The position numbers and the translations under genes are program-made. Below the pieces are notes generated by a model. It worked only from the letters and a program-made list of their open reading frames with translations. It did not search any database and had not been told where the DNA came from. Shown here piece by piece: positions 50,994 through 59,863 of a stretch of DNA of 62,691 nt. The stretch lies in NCBI RefSeq assembly GCF_002915595.1, contig NZ_PQGG01000033.1, positions 1 through 62,691 on the forward strand. Reading direction: 5' to 3'. Position 1 is the stretch's first letter, and every line of letters begins with the position of its first letter. Source of the DNA: Zhongshania marina (GTDB lineage: Bacteria; Pseudomonadota; Gammaproteobacteria; Pseudomonadales; Spongiibacteraceae).

Positions 50994-51632
50994 TTAATCG
51001 GTAAGTGTTAATAGACCATTGGCGATAAAACGAATTTTTTGCTCGGTGTGTGTAGGGTCGTTGTTGGGGTCGCATACGTTATTTGAAAGGTGGGATATTG
51101 AATAAACTTCAACAGCAGATTGGCCGACAACGGTATGCATAAAATACACAGCCAAATTTGCATTTTTTTTGCTCAGACCACAGCTTTCAAAGGCAGAGAC
51201 ATAACTTTCAAAAACGGTCTGGTAAGCTTCTCGCAGGCCTTTGATTAATTCGGGCTTGTCAGTAAGGCTGTCGCAGTGAACAAGAAGTTTTAAATAATTT
51301 CGCCATTTATGTTTTTTTGAATTCAAAACATCAAAGGCGGTGACATAGGCTGATACAACGGAGTAAATAGACGGAGCGCTTTGCGAGTCCTGCATGTTTT
51401 TGTTTAGCGAGGCCAACATAATGCGGTTCATTGTTTTTGTTCTGCGCTGTATTGCAAAACGAAATAAATCGTCTTTAGAACCAAAGTGATAACGAATAAG
51501 ATTCAGAGAAATACCACAGCCACCAGAGATGTCTCGTAGCGAGACTCCGTAATAGCCTCGGTTGGCAAATAATTTCTCAGCTTCGTTAATAATATTTTTC
51601 TGAGTGTCTGATAGTTCCGACTCTATGGGCAT
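50994..51632 (-). CDS. TetR-family transcriptional regulator (second)
   Basis: 212 residues with an N-terminal helix-turn-helix typical of TetR: AEKLFANRGYYGVSLRDISG, then GISLNLIRYHFGSKDDLF. The C-terminal ligand domain is helix-rich with several cysteines. It is divergent from the dehydrogenase operon beginning at 51683, with only 50 bases between starts, so it likely regulates that operon. No copy of the repeated palindrome is seen in this gap. It is therefore probably not the regulator of the ten-site set. Confidence 0.88.
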   Translation of the reverse strand: MPIESELSDTQKNIINEAEKLFANRGYYGVSLRDISGGCGISLNLIRYHFGSKDDLFRFAIQRRTKTMNRIMLASLNKNMQDSQSAPSIYSVVSAYVTAFDVLNSKKHKWRNYLKLLVHCDSLTDKPELIKGLREAYQTVFESYVSAFESCGLSKKNANLAVYFMHTVVGQSAVEVYSISHLSNNVCDPNNDPTHTEQKIRFIANGLLTLTD

Positions 51633-51682
51633 AGAAAGTATCGAGTTCCAAGTAAATAAATGAAAAAAAGAGGCATTATATC

Positions 51683-52666
51683 ATGGCAAATCAAGATATT
51701 CCGAATCAAGAAATACTACTTGATATGTATAAGAAAAGTGCGCTTGCAAAAATAAATGACGAGAATGCCCGCCGCGTGATCATGAATGGCAGCTTGCCGA
51801 TGATCTATTACTCGCCTCGCGGGCAAGAAATCATTCCCGCGGCGATATCAGTTAATCTCAATAATAGCGATTCAATATGCACTATCTATCGTGGCATGCA
51901 CGATATGGTTTGCAAAGGTATCCCCCTAGAAAAATTATGGGGGGAATATGCCGGCAAATCTACAGGAACCTGCAAGGGCAAAGGCGGCCCCATGCATATT
52001 ACCCATCCGGAAACGGGTTGTATGTTAACCACTGGGATTGTTGGTTCTAGTCTTCCCATAGCCAATGGCTTGGCGCTGTCCTATCAAATTAAGAATGAAA
52101 AGAAAGTGTGTGTCGCATATTTTGGTGACGCAGCCTCGAATATTGGCGCCTTTCATGAAGCATTAAATATGGCCTCTATTTGGAAGCTTCCAGTAGTGTT
52201 TGTGTGCCAAAACAACCGCTATGGTGAGCATACTAAATTTGAAAAGGCGACCTCGGTGACGAGAATTTCAGACCGCGCTGCTGCTTACGGTATGCCAGGT
52301 ATTCATGTTGATGGCAACGATCCAGTTGCAATGTATAACGCCGCTAAAACCGCAATTGATAGAGCCCGGAATGGTGAGGGACCTACCCTAATTGAGGCAA
52401 TGACTTTTCGGTTTTACGGTCATGTCTTCGGTGATCAAGATGGCTATATGGACAAGGAGGAGAAGGCTAAGGCTATGGCAGAAGACCCGCTTCCCAAGTT
52501 TAGAGCATGGCTTATCGAACAGGGTTATGCCTCAGAGCAAGTGTTGATGGAACTAGAAGTCGCATTCGACAAACAAGTAAAAGAGGCGATTGCGAGCGCG
52601 CTATCGGCACCATGGCCGGAACTGGATGAGTTAAATATTGACGTGCTCGCGGCAGCCCAACACTGA
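51683..52666 (+). CDS. Thiamine-diphosphate dehydrogenase E1 alpha (AcoA/PdhA-like)
   Basis: 327 residues with the ThDP motif GDAASNIGAFHEALN ending in VFVCQNN. The fold and length match acetoin dehydrogenase or pyruvate dehydrogenase E1alpha. The first residue after GD is alanine rather than glycine, as often found. It is the first gene of a ten-gene operon, starting after AAGAGG. With E1beta it decarboxylates or cleaves a 2-oxo or alpha-hydroxyketone substrate and passes the acyl group to lipoate. In this setting it may serve an unusual alpha-ketol or 2-oxo acid. Confidence 0.93.
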   Translation: MANQDIPNQEILLDMYKKSALAKINDENARRVIMNGSLPMIYYSPRGQEIIPAAISVNLNNSDSICTIYRGMHDMVCKGIPLEKLWGEYAGKSTGTCKGKGGPMHITHPETGCMLTTGIVGSSLPIANGLALSYQIKNEKKVCVAYFGDAASNIGAFHEALNMASIWKLPVVFVCQNNRYGEHTKFEKATSVTRISDRAAAYGMPGIHVDGNDPVAMYNAAKTAIDRARNGEGPTLIEAMTFRFYGHVFGDQDGYMDKEEKAKAMAEDPLPKFRAWLIEQGYASEQVLMELEVAFDKQVKEAIASALSAPWPELDELNIDVLAAAQH

Positions 52667-52674
52667 GGAAATGA

Positions 52675-53670
52675 ATGATGGAATCGTTAAATAATCAAAT
52701 TACCACCGTAGAAGCGATCAACTCGGCGCTGGCAGACGCCATGACTATTGAAGATGGCATCATTTTACTGGGGGAGGATGTCGCTGATCCAGAAGAGGGT
52801 GGCGTCGCGGGTGTCACCCGAGGCTTGTCGACTCGCTTTGGTGATAGCCGAGTGCGCTCTACCCCGATATCAGAGCAAGCCATTGTGGGAGCGGGCATTG
52901 GCGCCGCAATGGCTGGTATGCGACCAGTTGTGGAAATAATGATGATGAATTTTGCGACGGTCGCGATGGATATGATTGTCAATCATGCCGCCAAACTGAG
53001 ATTCATGTCGGGCGGGCAAACTCAAGTGCCTTTGACAATAAGAATGGCAACAGGCGCGGGATTGTCTACCGCCGGTCAGCACGCAGACTATTTAGAGGCG
53101 TGGTTTGCTCACACCGCTGGTATAAAGGTAGTCACATACTCAAGTCCAGCCGAGGCCTATGGTTTATTACAGTCATGTATCTTTGATAACGATCCGTGCA
53201 TATTTATTGAGAACTTTATCGCCTACGCGCAAAAAGGTACTGCGCCGGAGAAAAATTCAAGAATACCTTTAGGTAAGGCAAACATTGTCAGAGCGGGTAA
53301 GCATGTGACGGTGGTTAGTTATGGGCCGCAAGTGGGGATAGCATTGGCAGTAGCAGAAAAGCTTAGCGCAGAAGGTGTCGAGCTGGAGGTCGTTGATCTG
53401 CGTACCATCAGTCCCTGGGATAAGGCGACGGTACTGGAGTCAGTTAAGCGCACTGGGCGTTTAGTCATAAATCATGAGGCAGTTAAAGCCTTTGGTGTTG
53501 GCGCAGAAATCGCAGCGGTAGTGCAGCAGGAACTTTGGGGAGATCTCCTTGCACCGGTTAGACGGGTGGGGGCGCCATCGTGCCCGGTACCTTATTCAAG
53601 ACCCTTAGAGCTGGCCTTTATGACTAGCGAAGCGGATCTTGAGAACGAAATTAGACTGGCTCTTAAGTAA
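52675..53670 (+). CDS. Thiamine-diphosphate dehydrogenase E1 beta (AcoB/PdhB-like)
   Basis: 331 residues of the transketolase-type E1beta. The N-terminal half carries ILLGEDVADPEEGGVAGVT, then TPISEQAIVGAGIGAAMAGM. The C-terminal transketolase domain includes VVSYGPQVGIALAVAEKL and RLVINHEAVKAFGVGAEIAA. Eight bases after E1alpha with GAGGA, so the two are expressed together as an alpha2beta2 E1. It is followed closely by the free lipoyl gene. All expected parts are present. Confidence 0.94.
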   Translation: MMESLNNQITTVEAINSALADAMTIEDGIILLGEDVADPEEGGVAGVTRGLSTRFGDSRVRSTPISEQAIVGAGIGAAMAGMRPVVEIMMMNFATVAMDMIVNHAAKLRFMSGGQTQVPLTIRMATGAGLSTAGQHADYLEAWFAHTAGIKVVTYSSPAEAYGLLQSCIFDNDPCIFIENFIAYAQKGTAPEKNSRIPLGKANIVRAGKHVTVVSYGPQVGIALAVAEKLSAEGVELEVVDLRTISPWDKATVLESVKRTGRLVINHEAVKAFGVGAEIAAVVQQELWGDLLAPVRRVGAPSCPVPYSRPLELAFMTSEADLENEIRLALK

Positions 53671-53696
53671 GTATAGACGGTTTCAAGGAGAATAAT

Positions 53697-53927
53697 ATGG
53701 CGATGAAAATCCTTATGCCAAAAATTGGCTTTTCTATGAGCGAAGGAAAACTAGCGCAGTGGCTTGTTGACGATGGTGAGAGTGTTGCAGAGGGGGATTT
53801 ATTGTTTGCCCTCGAAAGCGATAAATCGGTTCAGGATATTCCTTCACCTGGCGCTGGTGTTTTAAAAATAATTGCGCCAGCAGACGAGGTCTATGAAGTT
53901 GGTGCCGTGCTCGGAGAGCTGGTTTGA
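53697..53927 (+). CDS. Free-standing lipoyl carrier domain protein
   Basis: A 76-residue single lipoyl/biotinyl domain with the modification site LESDKSVQDI (lysine 43). It replaces the lipoyl domain that is normally fused to the N-terminus of E2. Its stop overlaps the E2 start by four bases, so the split may be a gene fission in which the two halves remain coupled. It would carry the acyl group between E1, E2 and E3. Without a peripheral-binding domain, how it meets E3 is unclear. Confidence 0.92.
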   Translation: MAMKILMPKIGFSMSEGKLAQWLVDDGESVAEGDLLFALESDKSVQDIPSPGAGVLKIIAPADEVYEVGAVLGELV

Positions 53928-54688
53928 TGAATGAACATTTTGCTGAATTGCCGCCACTCCCCAGTATCGATTACACGCAATATGGAGAGGTATCGCTTAG
54001 GGCTTTGCCGGCAAATCAACTTATTGGCGGAAAGTTTTTAAGCAGAAATGCCTTACTTATTCCTCATGTTTGTCATCACGACAGTGTTGATATTTCTACA
54101 CTAGATGAAAAAAGAAAGGAGTGGAATAACGCATTTCCAGAACAGAAAGTCACAATGTTGCCGCTGCTTATAAAGGCTTTGGTAGCTACATTAAAGCTGT
54201 ATCCAATATTTAACTCGTCTCTGGACGACTCTGGAAAAAATGTCATTTTAAAGCACTATTACAATATTGGTATCGCCATTGATACAGAGAAGGGGCTAGT
54301 GGTTGGTGTTGTAAAGCAGTGTGATTCAAAGAGCATTAGCGATATTTCTGAGGAGATTTCGAGGTTGTCAATTAAAGCTCGCAGTCGCGGGTTAGCAATG
54401 GAGGAAATGTCTGGTGGCGGCATTACCCTAAGCTCGCTGGGTGATCTGGGCGGTACTGGTTTTACACCAATTATAAATGCGCCAGAAGTTGCGATTATTG
54501 GTGTGTCACGGGCGGAGTATAAGCAAAGTTTTTCTGCAGATAAGCAGGCAAGTATCAGGTATATGTTGCCACTATCCCTCAGTTATGACCATCGTGTTAT
54601 CAACGGTGCAGATGCAGGAAGGTTTCTTGCCGAGTTTCAGCGTCAGTTAAATGCAGAGTCTTTATTTGCGCAAATCACGAAGAGCTAG
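53924..54688 (+). CDS. Lipoyl-less E2 acyltransferase catalytic domain
   Basis: A 254-residue protein consisting only of the dihydrolipoamide acyltransferase catalytic core: GKFLSRNALLIPHVCHHDSV, then SLSYDHRVINGADAGRFLAE. The active-site H-R-x-x-D reads HRVING, with asparagine for aspartate. That variant is also found in pseudomonad pyruvate dehydrogenase E2 and need not be inactive. No lipoyl or peripheral-subunit-binding domain is present. Overlaps the lipoyl gene by four bases. E3 must come from elsewhere in the genome. Confidence 0.9.
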   Translation: MMNEHFAELPPLPSIDYTQYGEVSLRALPANQLIGGKFLSRNALLIPHVCHHDSVDISTLDEKRKEWNNAFPEQKVTMLPLLIKALVATLKLYPIFNSSLDDSGKNVILKHYYNIGIAIDTEKGLVVGVVKQCDSKSISDISEEISRLSIKARSRGLAMEEMSGGGITLSSLGDLGGTGFTPIINAPEVAIIGVSRAEYKQSFSADKQASIRYMLPLSLSYDHRVINGADAGRFLAEFQRQLNAESLFAQITKS

Positions 54689-54696
54689 AGAATTGT

Positions 54697-56157
54697 ATGA
54701 GTGATGTTAAAGATAAGTTAACGACTTTGCTGAGGGCCGACAATACAGCGCCTCTGCTTAGCTACAACGGGCAGGATTGGTGCTGGTCAGAATTTGCAGC
54801 TATTGTCGACGAGCTTGATGAATTCCTCTCTCAGCACAATGTTGATAGTGACGTAAGTATTGGTCTTGTCGCCCGTAATAGGCCCCAGCAGGCTGCAGTC
54901 ATTTTGGGTATGATCGCTCGGAATAGAGCGGTAACAATGGTTCATGCATATCAATCCGCCGTTGCCATGGCCAAGGATATACAGGAATTAAATTTAGGGG
55001 TGGTGATTGGAGACCAACAGGATTGGAGCGATGATATCACCGCGGTGGTGAAAAATAGCCACGCACTTGGCATCGTCCTGCCGATGAATCGAGAAGATTC
55101 TTGTCGCGCAATAGGCGTGTACAAAAAAAACTTTGCCCATCGTCGCGCTGCTGGAAACTCCGGATTTGAAGTATTAAGTAGCGGTACTACAGGGGCGCCC
55201 AAACGTACCACTATGCCATTCTCAGTTATCCAGCGTGCTATAGATAGTATTTTAGCCGTTGGCCCTGAGGTGGCGAAATCTCCTGATATTGTGAGTTGGC
55301 CTTTTGGCACCATCGGCGGCTTATGCCAGTTGGTCACAGGGAGCGCATTGCAGCGCCCCATTGCTCTTTTAGAAAAATTTAAGCTGGACGATTGGTTGGC
55401 GGCAGTTGAGCAATATCAGCCAAAAATATTATTTGTTCAGCCCACAATATTAAGAACACTGCTTGACGCTGATGTGCCAAAAGAAAAATTGAGTAGCATT
55501 CAAGTGGTGTCGGGTGGGGCAGGGCCGCTGGAGCCAGAATTACAAACCAGTTTTGAACAGCGCTATGGCATCCCATTATTGTGGGCCTACGGCGCAACGG
55601 AGTTCTGCGGCACTATTATTAGTTGGACATTCCAGCTGCGTAAAGACTTTGGACTCACGAAATTGGGTAGTGCCGGTAAACCCATTGCGGGTGTACAAGT
55701 TCGCATAATCGATGTAGACGGCGACACCGTGTTACCAGCAGGAGAGACTGGTTGGCTAGAAGCGCAAGTAGATAGCTTGGGCGAAGCGTGGATAAGAACC
55801 ACGGATCTCGCCCTATTAGATGAGGATGGCTTTGTATTCATAAAGGGTCGGGGGGATGGCGCAATTATTCGTGGCGGATTTAAAATTTTGCCAGAGCAGA
55901 TTGTTGAATCATTGCGTGAACACCCAGCCGTACTAGACGCTGCGGTGGTCGGCATTGAGGACGAAAAATTAGGGCAAATTCCGGCCGCAGCCGTCGAGTT
56001 GGCTAAAGGGTTTGAATTAACAGTTGTAGAGCTTGAAAAGCATGCGAGAGACCGCTTGTTGTCTTATCAAATACCGGCGAAATGGACGATTGTTGATAGC
56101 CTGCCGCGTACGCCGACCTTAAAAGTTATATTGTCAGATGTTAAAAAATTATTTTAA
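54697..56157 (+). CDS. AMP-dependent acyl-CoA ligase (paralogue of 19883 product)
   Basis: 486 residues with the P-loop VLSSGTTGAPKRTTMPF, LLWAYGATEFCGTIISW, IIRGGFKILPEQIVESLREH and the C-terminal PRTPTLKVILSDVKKLF. Closely similar in plan to the 19883 ligase. It is nine bases after the E2 gene, inside the operon, so it probably activates an acid produced or used next to the dehydrogenase complex. Both paralogues lack the long N-terminal part of larger ligases. Confidence 0.9.
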   Translation: MSDVKDKLTTLLRADNTAPLLSYNGQDWCWSEFAAIVDELDEFLSQHNVDSDVSIGLVARNRPQQAAVILGMIARNRAVTMVHAYQSAVAMAKDIQELNLGVVIGDQQDWSDDITAVVKNSHALGIVLPMNREDSCRAIGVYKKNFAHRRAAGNSGFEVLSSGTTGAPKRTTMPFSVIQRAIDSILAVGPEVAKSPDIVSWPFGTIGGLCQLVTGSALQRPIALLEKFKLDDWLAAVEQYQPKILFVQPTILRTLLDADVPKEKLSSIQVVSGGAGPLEPELQTSFEQRYGIPLLWAYGATEFCGTIISWTFQLRKDFGLTKLGSAGKPIAGVQVRIIDVDGDTVLPAGETGWLEAQVDSLGEAWIRTTDLALLDEDGFVFIKGRGDGAIIRGGFKILPEQIVESLREHPAVLDAAVVGIEDEKLGQIPAAAVELAKGFELTVVELEKHARDRLLSYQIPAKWTIVDSLPRTPTLKVILSDVKKLF

Positions 56158-56180
56158 GGACGTTTTATTTCGAGGGTGTC

Positions 56181-57392
56181 ATGGACTTAACTAGCGATCA
56201 ATCCATCGTAGAGTTTCGGCAAGAGGTGCGTCAGTTTATTGCTGATAATCTTCCAGTCGAGGTGGCTCAGCGCGGCTTACGTGCCTACCATGAAGAAAAA
56301 GCAGACGTAATTTTATGGATGCAAATTCTTGAGAAACAAGGCTGGTCAGCAATCAACTGGCCGGTAGAGTACGGCGGCACTGGCTGGGGGACGGCAAAAC
56401 AGTTGGTTTTTGAAGAGGAATGTATGCGCGCCGGAGCGCCGCAAAAGCCTATTGTTGGTCTGTCACTGGTGGCACCGGTTATTTATACCTATGGCTCGTC
56501 AGAACAAAAGCAGATGCATTTGCCGAAAATAAAGAATGCTGAAAGCTGGTGGGGGCAATGTTTCTCTGAGCCGAATGCTGGATCGGATTTAGCGTCGCTT
56601 AAAACTAGCGCTGAGTTTGACGGCAGCAATTATATTATTAATGGCCATAAGATTTGGACAACACTAGGCCAGTTTGCTGATTGGCTTTTTTTGCTAGCGG
56701 TCACCGATAAGACGGTAAAGCCGCAGACGGGGATCTCATTTTTTCTTGTCAAAGCAGATTCACCTGGCATTACTATGCGGCCAATTTACTCTATTGAAAA
56801 AGGCCACACCTTAAATGAGTTTTTCTTTGAGGATGTTGTGGTTCCCGCCAGTGGCTTAGTTGGTGAGCTTGGGAAGGGCTGGAGCTACGCAAAATTCCTT
56901 CTTGAGAACGAGCGTTCATGGAGCGCCGAAATTCCAAGAAATAAGGCGCTGCTGAAACGCTTAATTGAAGTTGCATCACAGTCTATTGATGGCCAGCCTC
57001 CGCTGCTAGATAGTTATTCCTTTAAGGAAAAAATTTGCGATCTCAGTGCACGCTTGAATGCCCTTGAATATATGACCTTAAGGGCCATGAGTGAGCATGA
57101 GGCGAGTGCCGGGGAGAGTATATCGGCTTGGGAGGCAGGATCAATTTTACATGTTAAAGGTTCAGAGATGCAGCAGGAAATTGGTGCGTTGACATTAGAG
57201 GCGCTAGGCAGCTACGGCGCGGTATATTTTCCTAAATATACGACAAAACCAGAGGGAGGCTATCCTCAGGGGCCTGAGTTAGCTCACGGTGTGGCGGCGG
57301 ATTATTTGTATAGACGTGCAACTACCATATACGGTGGGAGTAATGAAATTCAAAGAAATATTATCGCGAATGCCATGTTGGGAAAATTTTGA
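56181..57392 (+). CDS. Acyl-CoA dehydrogenase, large/alpha-type subunit (third pair)
   Basis: 403 residues with CFSEPNAGSDLASLKTSAE, INGHKIWTTLGQFADWLF and the C-terminal TTIYGGSNEIQRNIIANAML. These are full large-subunit motifs. A preceding GAGGG supports the start. It is 23 bases after the ligase and 23 before the small-subunit gene, so a third discrete heteromeric ACAD is encoded. The sequence looks complete. Confidence 0.93.
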   Translation: MDLTSDQSIVEFRQEVRQFIADNLPVEVAQRGLRAYHEEKADVILWMQILEKQGWSAINWPVEYGGTGWGTAKQLVFEEECMRAGAPQKPIVGLSLVAPVIYTYGSSEQKQMHLPKIKNAESWWGQCFSEPNAGSDLASLKTSAEFDGSNYIINGHKIWTTLGQFADWLFLLAVTDKTVKPQTGISFFLVKADSPGITMRPIYSIEKGHTLNEFFFEDVVVPASGLVGELGKGWSYAKFLLENERSWSAEIPRNKALLKRLIEVASQSIDGQPPLLDSYSFKEKICDLSARLNALEYMTLRAMSEHEASAGESISAWEAGSILHVKGSEMQQEIGALTLEALGSYGAVYFPKYTTKPEGGYPQGPELAHGVAADYLYRRATTIYGGSNEIQRNIIANAMLGKF

Positions 57393-57414
57393 CGTACTAG
57401 CGTGGAGATAGTGA

Positions 57415-58542
57415 ATGAATTTTTTATTAAATGAAGAGCAAACCTTATTGCGCGATAGCGTACGTCGCTATGTAAAAAAAGAATACAGCTTTGCAAATCG
57501 ACTTAATTACGCCGCTAGTGGTGAAGTCAATCGGCAGGCGTTGGAATACATGGTTAGCCAAGGGTGGATGGCCGCGGGCTTAGACGAAAATAGCGGTGGA
57601 TTCGGTGGCGGTATTCTCGAAAGTTGCCTGATCGCTGAAGAGCTTGGTCGGGCAATGCCGCTAGAACCGTATTGGGCTTTGGCTATGGCGCCAACCGCCC
57701 TTCTATCGTCATTGAGTACACCCTCTGCCTCTACGTTATTGAAGAATATACTTGATGGAAACGTCGTGGCATCGCCGCTCATAAGAGGTTCAGTTGGGAA
57801 AAATGAATCGATATCTGCGAAAAAAATTAGCGCAACAGATATGTTGATCACTGGCGCTGGCGGTGATGTTTATGGTCTGAATGCACTATCTCATATCTTG
57901 GTAGTAGCCAATATTATCGATGGGAACTCCATTGAGCGCGGTTTGTTTCTAGTTCCTATTAACGCAGCGGGACTAAATTTAAATTCCCTTACATTGCTCG
58001 ATGAGTCGCTGTCGGCAAAACTTGCGTTGAGTGAGGTGCTGGTGTCGTCAGACAGTTTGATCGCCACAGGGGATGAGGTGCTTGCAGCAACACAATACGC
58101 TGAGCACGTTGCGGTGCTTGGTTTGTGTTCATCGGCCATAGGTATGATGGCCGCAGTGATAGATAACACTGTTGAGTATTTAAAAGTGCGTAAGCAGTTT
58201 AATACCGCAATCGGTAAGTTTCAGAGTCTACAGCATAGAATTGCCGATATGAAAATTGCGATAGAGGAATCTAGGGCGATTATACATCGTGCCATTGCTA
58301 AGACTAAGTGTGGTGATGTCGGCAGTGTCACTGCCGTGTCAGAGGCGAAGTATCTTGTCAGTAAAAATAGTGCATTCGTTGCTGCGCAGGGGGTGCAATT
58401 GCATGGCGCTATTGGCCTGACCGAGGAGTTCGTGATCGGTCATTACTTTAGGGCATTGACGGTGTGTTCCCATATTTTAGGAACCCCCTATGAGCACTTA
58501 AGAAATCTGGCAAGTAATAATGATTATTTCACTATAGATTAA
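57415..58542 (+). CDS. Acyl-CoA dehydrogenase, small/beta-type subunit (third pair)
   Basis: 375 residues with LKVRKQFNTAIGKFQSLQHR, where the usual FG reads FN, and QLHGAIGLTEEFVIGHYF. The N-terminal LNEEQTLLRDSVRRYVKKEY is typical of the partner subunit. It lacks a strong GSDLA motif, so it is taken as the beta partner of the 56181 product. The start follows GGAG. The amidohydrolase gene follows after 23 bases with AGGAG. Confidence 0.9.
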   Translation: MNFLLNEEQTLLRDSVRRYVKKEYSFANRLNYAASGEVNRQALEYMVSQGWMAAGLDENSGGFGGGILESCLIAEELGRAMPLEPYWALAMAPTALLSSLSTPSASTLLKNILDGNVVASPLIRGSVGKNESISAKKISATDMLITGAGGDVYGLNALSHILVVANIIDGNSIERGLFLVPINAAGLNLNSLTLLDESLSAKLALSEVLVSSDSLIATGDEVLAATQYAEHVAVLGLCSSAIGMMAAVIDNTVEYLKVRKQFNTAIGKFQSLQHRIADMKIAIEESRAIIHRAIAKTKCGDVGSVTAVSEAKYLVSKNSAFVAAQGVQLHGAIGLTEEFVIGHYFRALTVCSHILGTPYEHLRNLASNNDYFTID

Positions 58543-58564
58543 GAGAGAGCAGGAGATTGTAGTA

Positions 58565-59764
58565 ATGAGTACGATAAACACAAATATTGATTTTCCCGTG
58601 TATGATGCCGACAGTCATCTTTACGAGCCTGAGGATGCGTTTCTTAGGCATCTACCGAAAAAATTTGCCAAAGAGTTTCAATTTATTGATATTAATGGCC
58701 GCAAGAAGTTAGCGATTTCAGGTGTGATTACCGACTATATTCCTAATCCCGATTTTGCTGTAGTTGCGTCGCCTGGTGCGCATGAAAAGTGGTATCGCGG
58801 TCAGAATACAGAGGGTTTATCAATGCGCGAGTTAAGCGGTAAGCCTCTTTCACCACCGGAGCAGTGGCGTACAGGGCGCGGTAAATTGCGCGAGTTAGAT
58901 GAGCAGGGTGTCCATGCATCTATGGTTTTTCCAACTTTGGCATCGGTTGTAGAGGCTAGACTAGGGCACAAGCCAGAGGCAATTGCGAGCTTGTTTTCAT
59001 CATTGAACAGTTGGATAGAAGATGAGTGGGGTTTTTCAAGAAGTGACCGTTTGTACCCAGTCGCCATGATTAATCTGTCAGATGTAACGCTTGCGGTTAA
59101 AGAATTGGAAGTCGCGTTGGAGCGTGGGGCGAGAGTGGTGGGTATCCGTCCCGCGCCTGTACCTGGAATACTGGGAGGCCGTTCGCCAGGAGACCGCGAG
59201 TTTGACCCATTCTGGGCACGGGTAAATGAAGCTGGCATTTTTGTGTGCTTACATGCTTCAGATTCTGGTTACGACGATTTGAGCCGGCGCTGGGAAGGCG
59301 GTGGGAAAGAGTGGATACCTTTTGAGCCTACTACGTTTAAAGCGTGTTTAGACCCATTGGGACGCGCAATTAGCGATAGCTTGTCGGCCTTAATTTGTCA
59401 TGGCGTATTTGAACGTTTTCCAAATGTGCGGGTTGCATCGGTGGAGAATGGTGCTCATTGGGTGCGTACGCTATTACATCGTTTAGAGATGGTTTATGGG
59501 CAAATGCCAGGCTATTTCGCCAAGCATCCGGTAGAGCAATTTCATAAACACGTCTATGTAGTACCTTTCTATGAAGACAATATGAGCGAACTGGCATCGC
59601 TGTTACCAGTGGAGCGTATTTTGTTCGGCAGTGATTTTCCACATCCTGAAGGATTGCAGCATCCCCTCGATTATTACAAGGAATTTTCTAAACTCGATTC
59701 GGCAGCGGTCGAAAAAATAATGTCGTCAAATTTACGAGGCTTATTGGCAGGAGCGCGTGATTAA
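58565..59764 (+). CDS. Amidohydrolase-family TIM-barrel protein (ACMSD-like)
   Basis: 399 residues of the amidohydrolase-2 family. The metal site starts VYDADSHLYEPEDAF (D-x-D-x-H), continues with FVCLHASDSG and VENGAHWVRT, and ends FGSDFPHPEG. The family includes decarboxylases and hydrolases using one divalent metal. Such genes are frequent in steroid- and aromatic-degradation islands, where they may hydrolyse or decarboxylate ring-cleavage products. It sits in the middle of the operon with ACADs upstream and an SDR downstream. Reaction unknown. Confidence 0.85.
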   Translation: MSTINTNIDFPVYDADSHLYEPEDAFLRHLPKKFAKEFQFIDINGRKKLAISGVITDYIPNPDFAVVASPGAHEKWYRGQNTEGLSMRELSGKPLSPPEQWRTGRGKLRELDEQGVHASMVFPTLASVVEARLGHKPEAIASLFSSLNSWIEDEWGFSRSDRLYPVAMINLSDVTLAVKELEVALERGARVVGIRPAPVPGILGGRSPGDREFDPFWARVNEAGIFVCLHASDSGYDDLSRRWEGGGKEWIPFEPTTFKACLDPLGRAISDSLSALICHGVFERFPNVRVASVENGAHWVRTLLHRLEMVYGQMPGYFAKHPVEQFHKHVYVVPFYEDNMSELASLLPVERILFGSDFPHPEGLQHPLDYYKEFSKLDSAAVEKIMSSNLRGLLAGARD

Positions 59765-59863
59765 GCCATTACTCATTTAGGCTTGGCGCTGATACAGGCG
59801 GCGTCAAGCATTTTGATTAGTATGTTTGTGTTACTTCCGCGTAGTAAGTTGGGAAATATATAT

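Noticed and set aside
50993-51682. Regulon operator at the second TetR/E1alpha divergent promoter
   Set aside because: The 50-base gap was inspected for CTNAC-N5-GTNAG and contains no convincing copy.
53924-54688. E2 inactivated by Asp to Asn in the HRVING motif
   Set aside because: The same variant occurs in active pseudomonad pyruvate dehydrogenase E2 proteins, so it is not evidence of loss.
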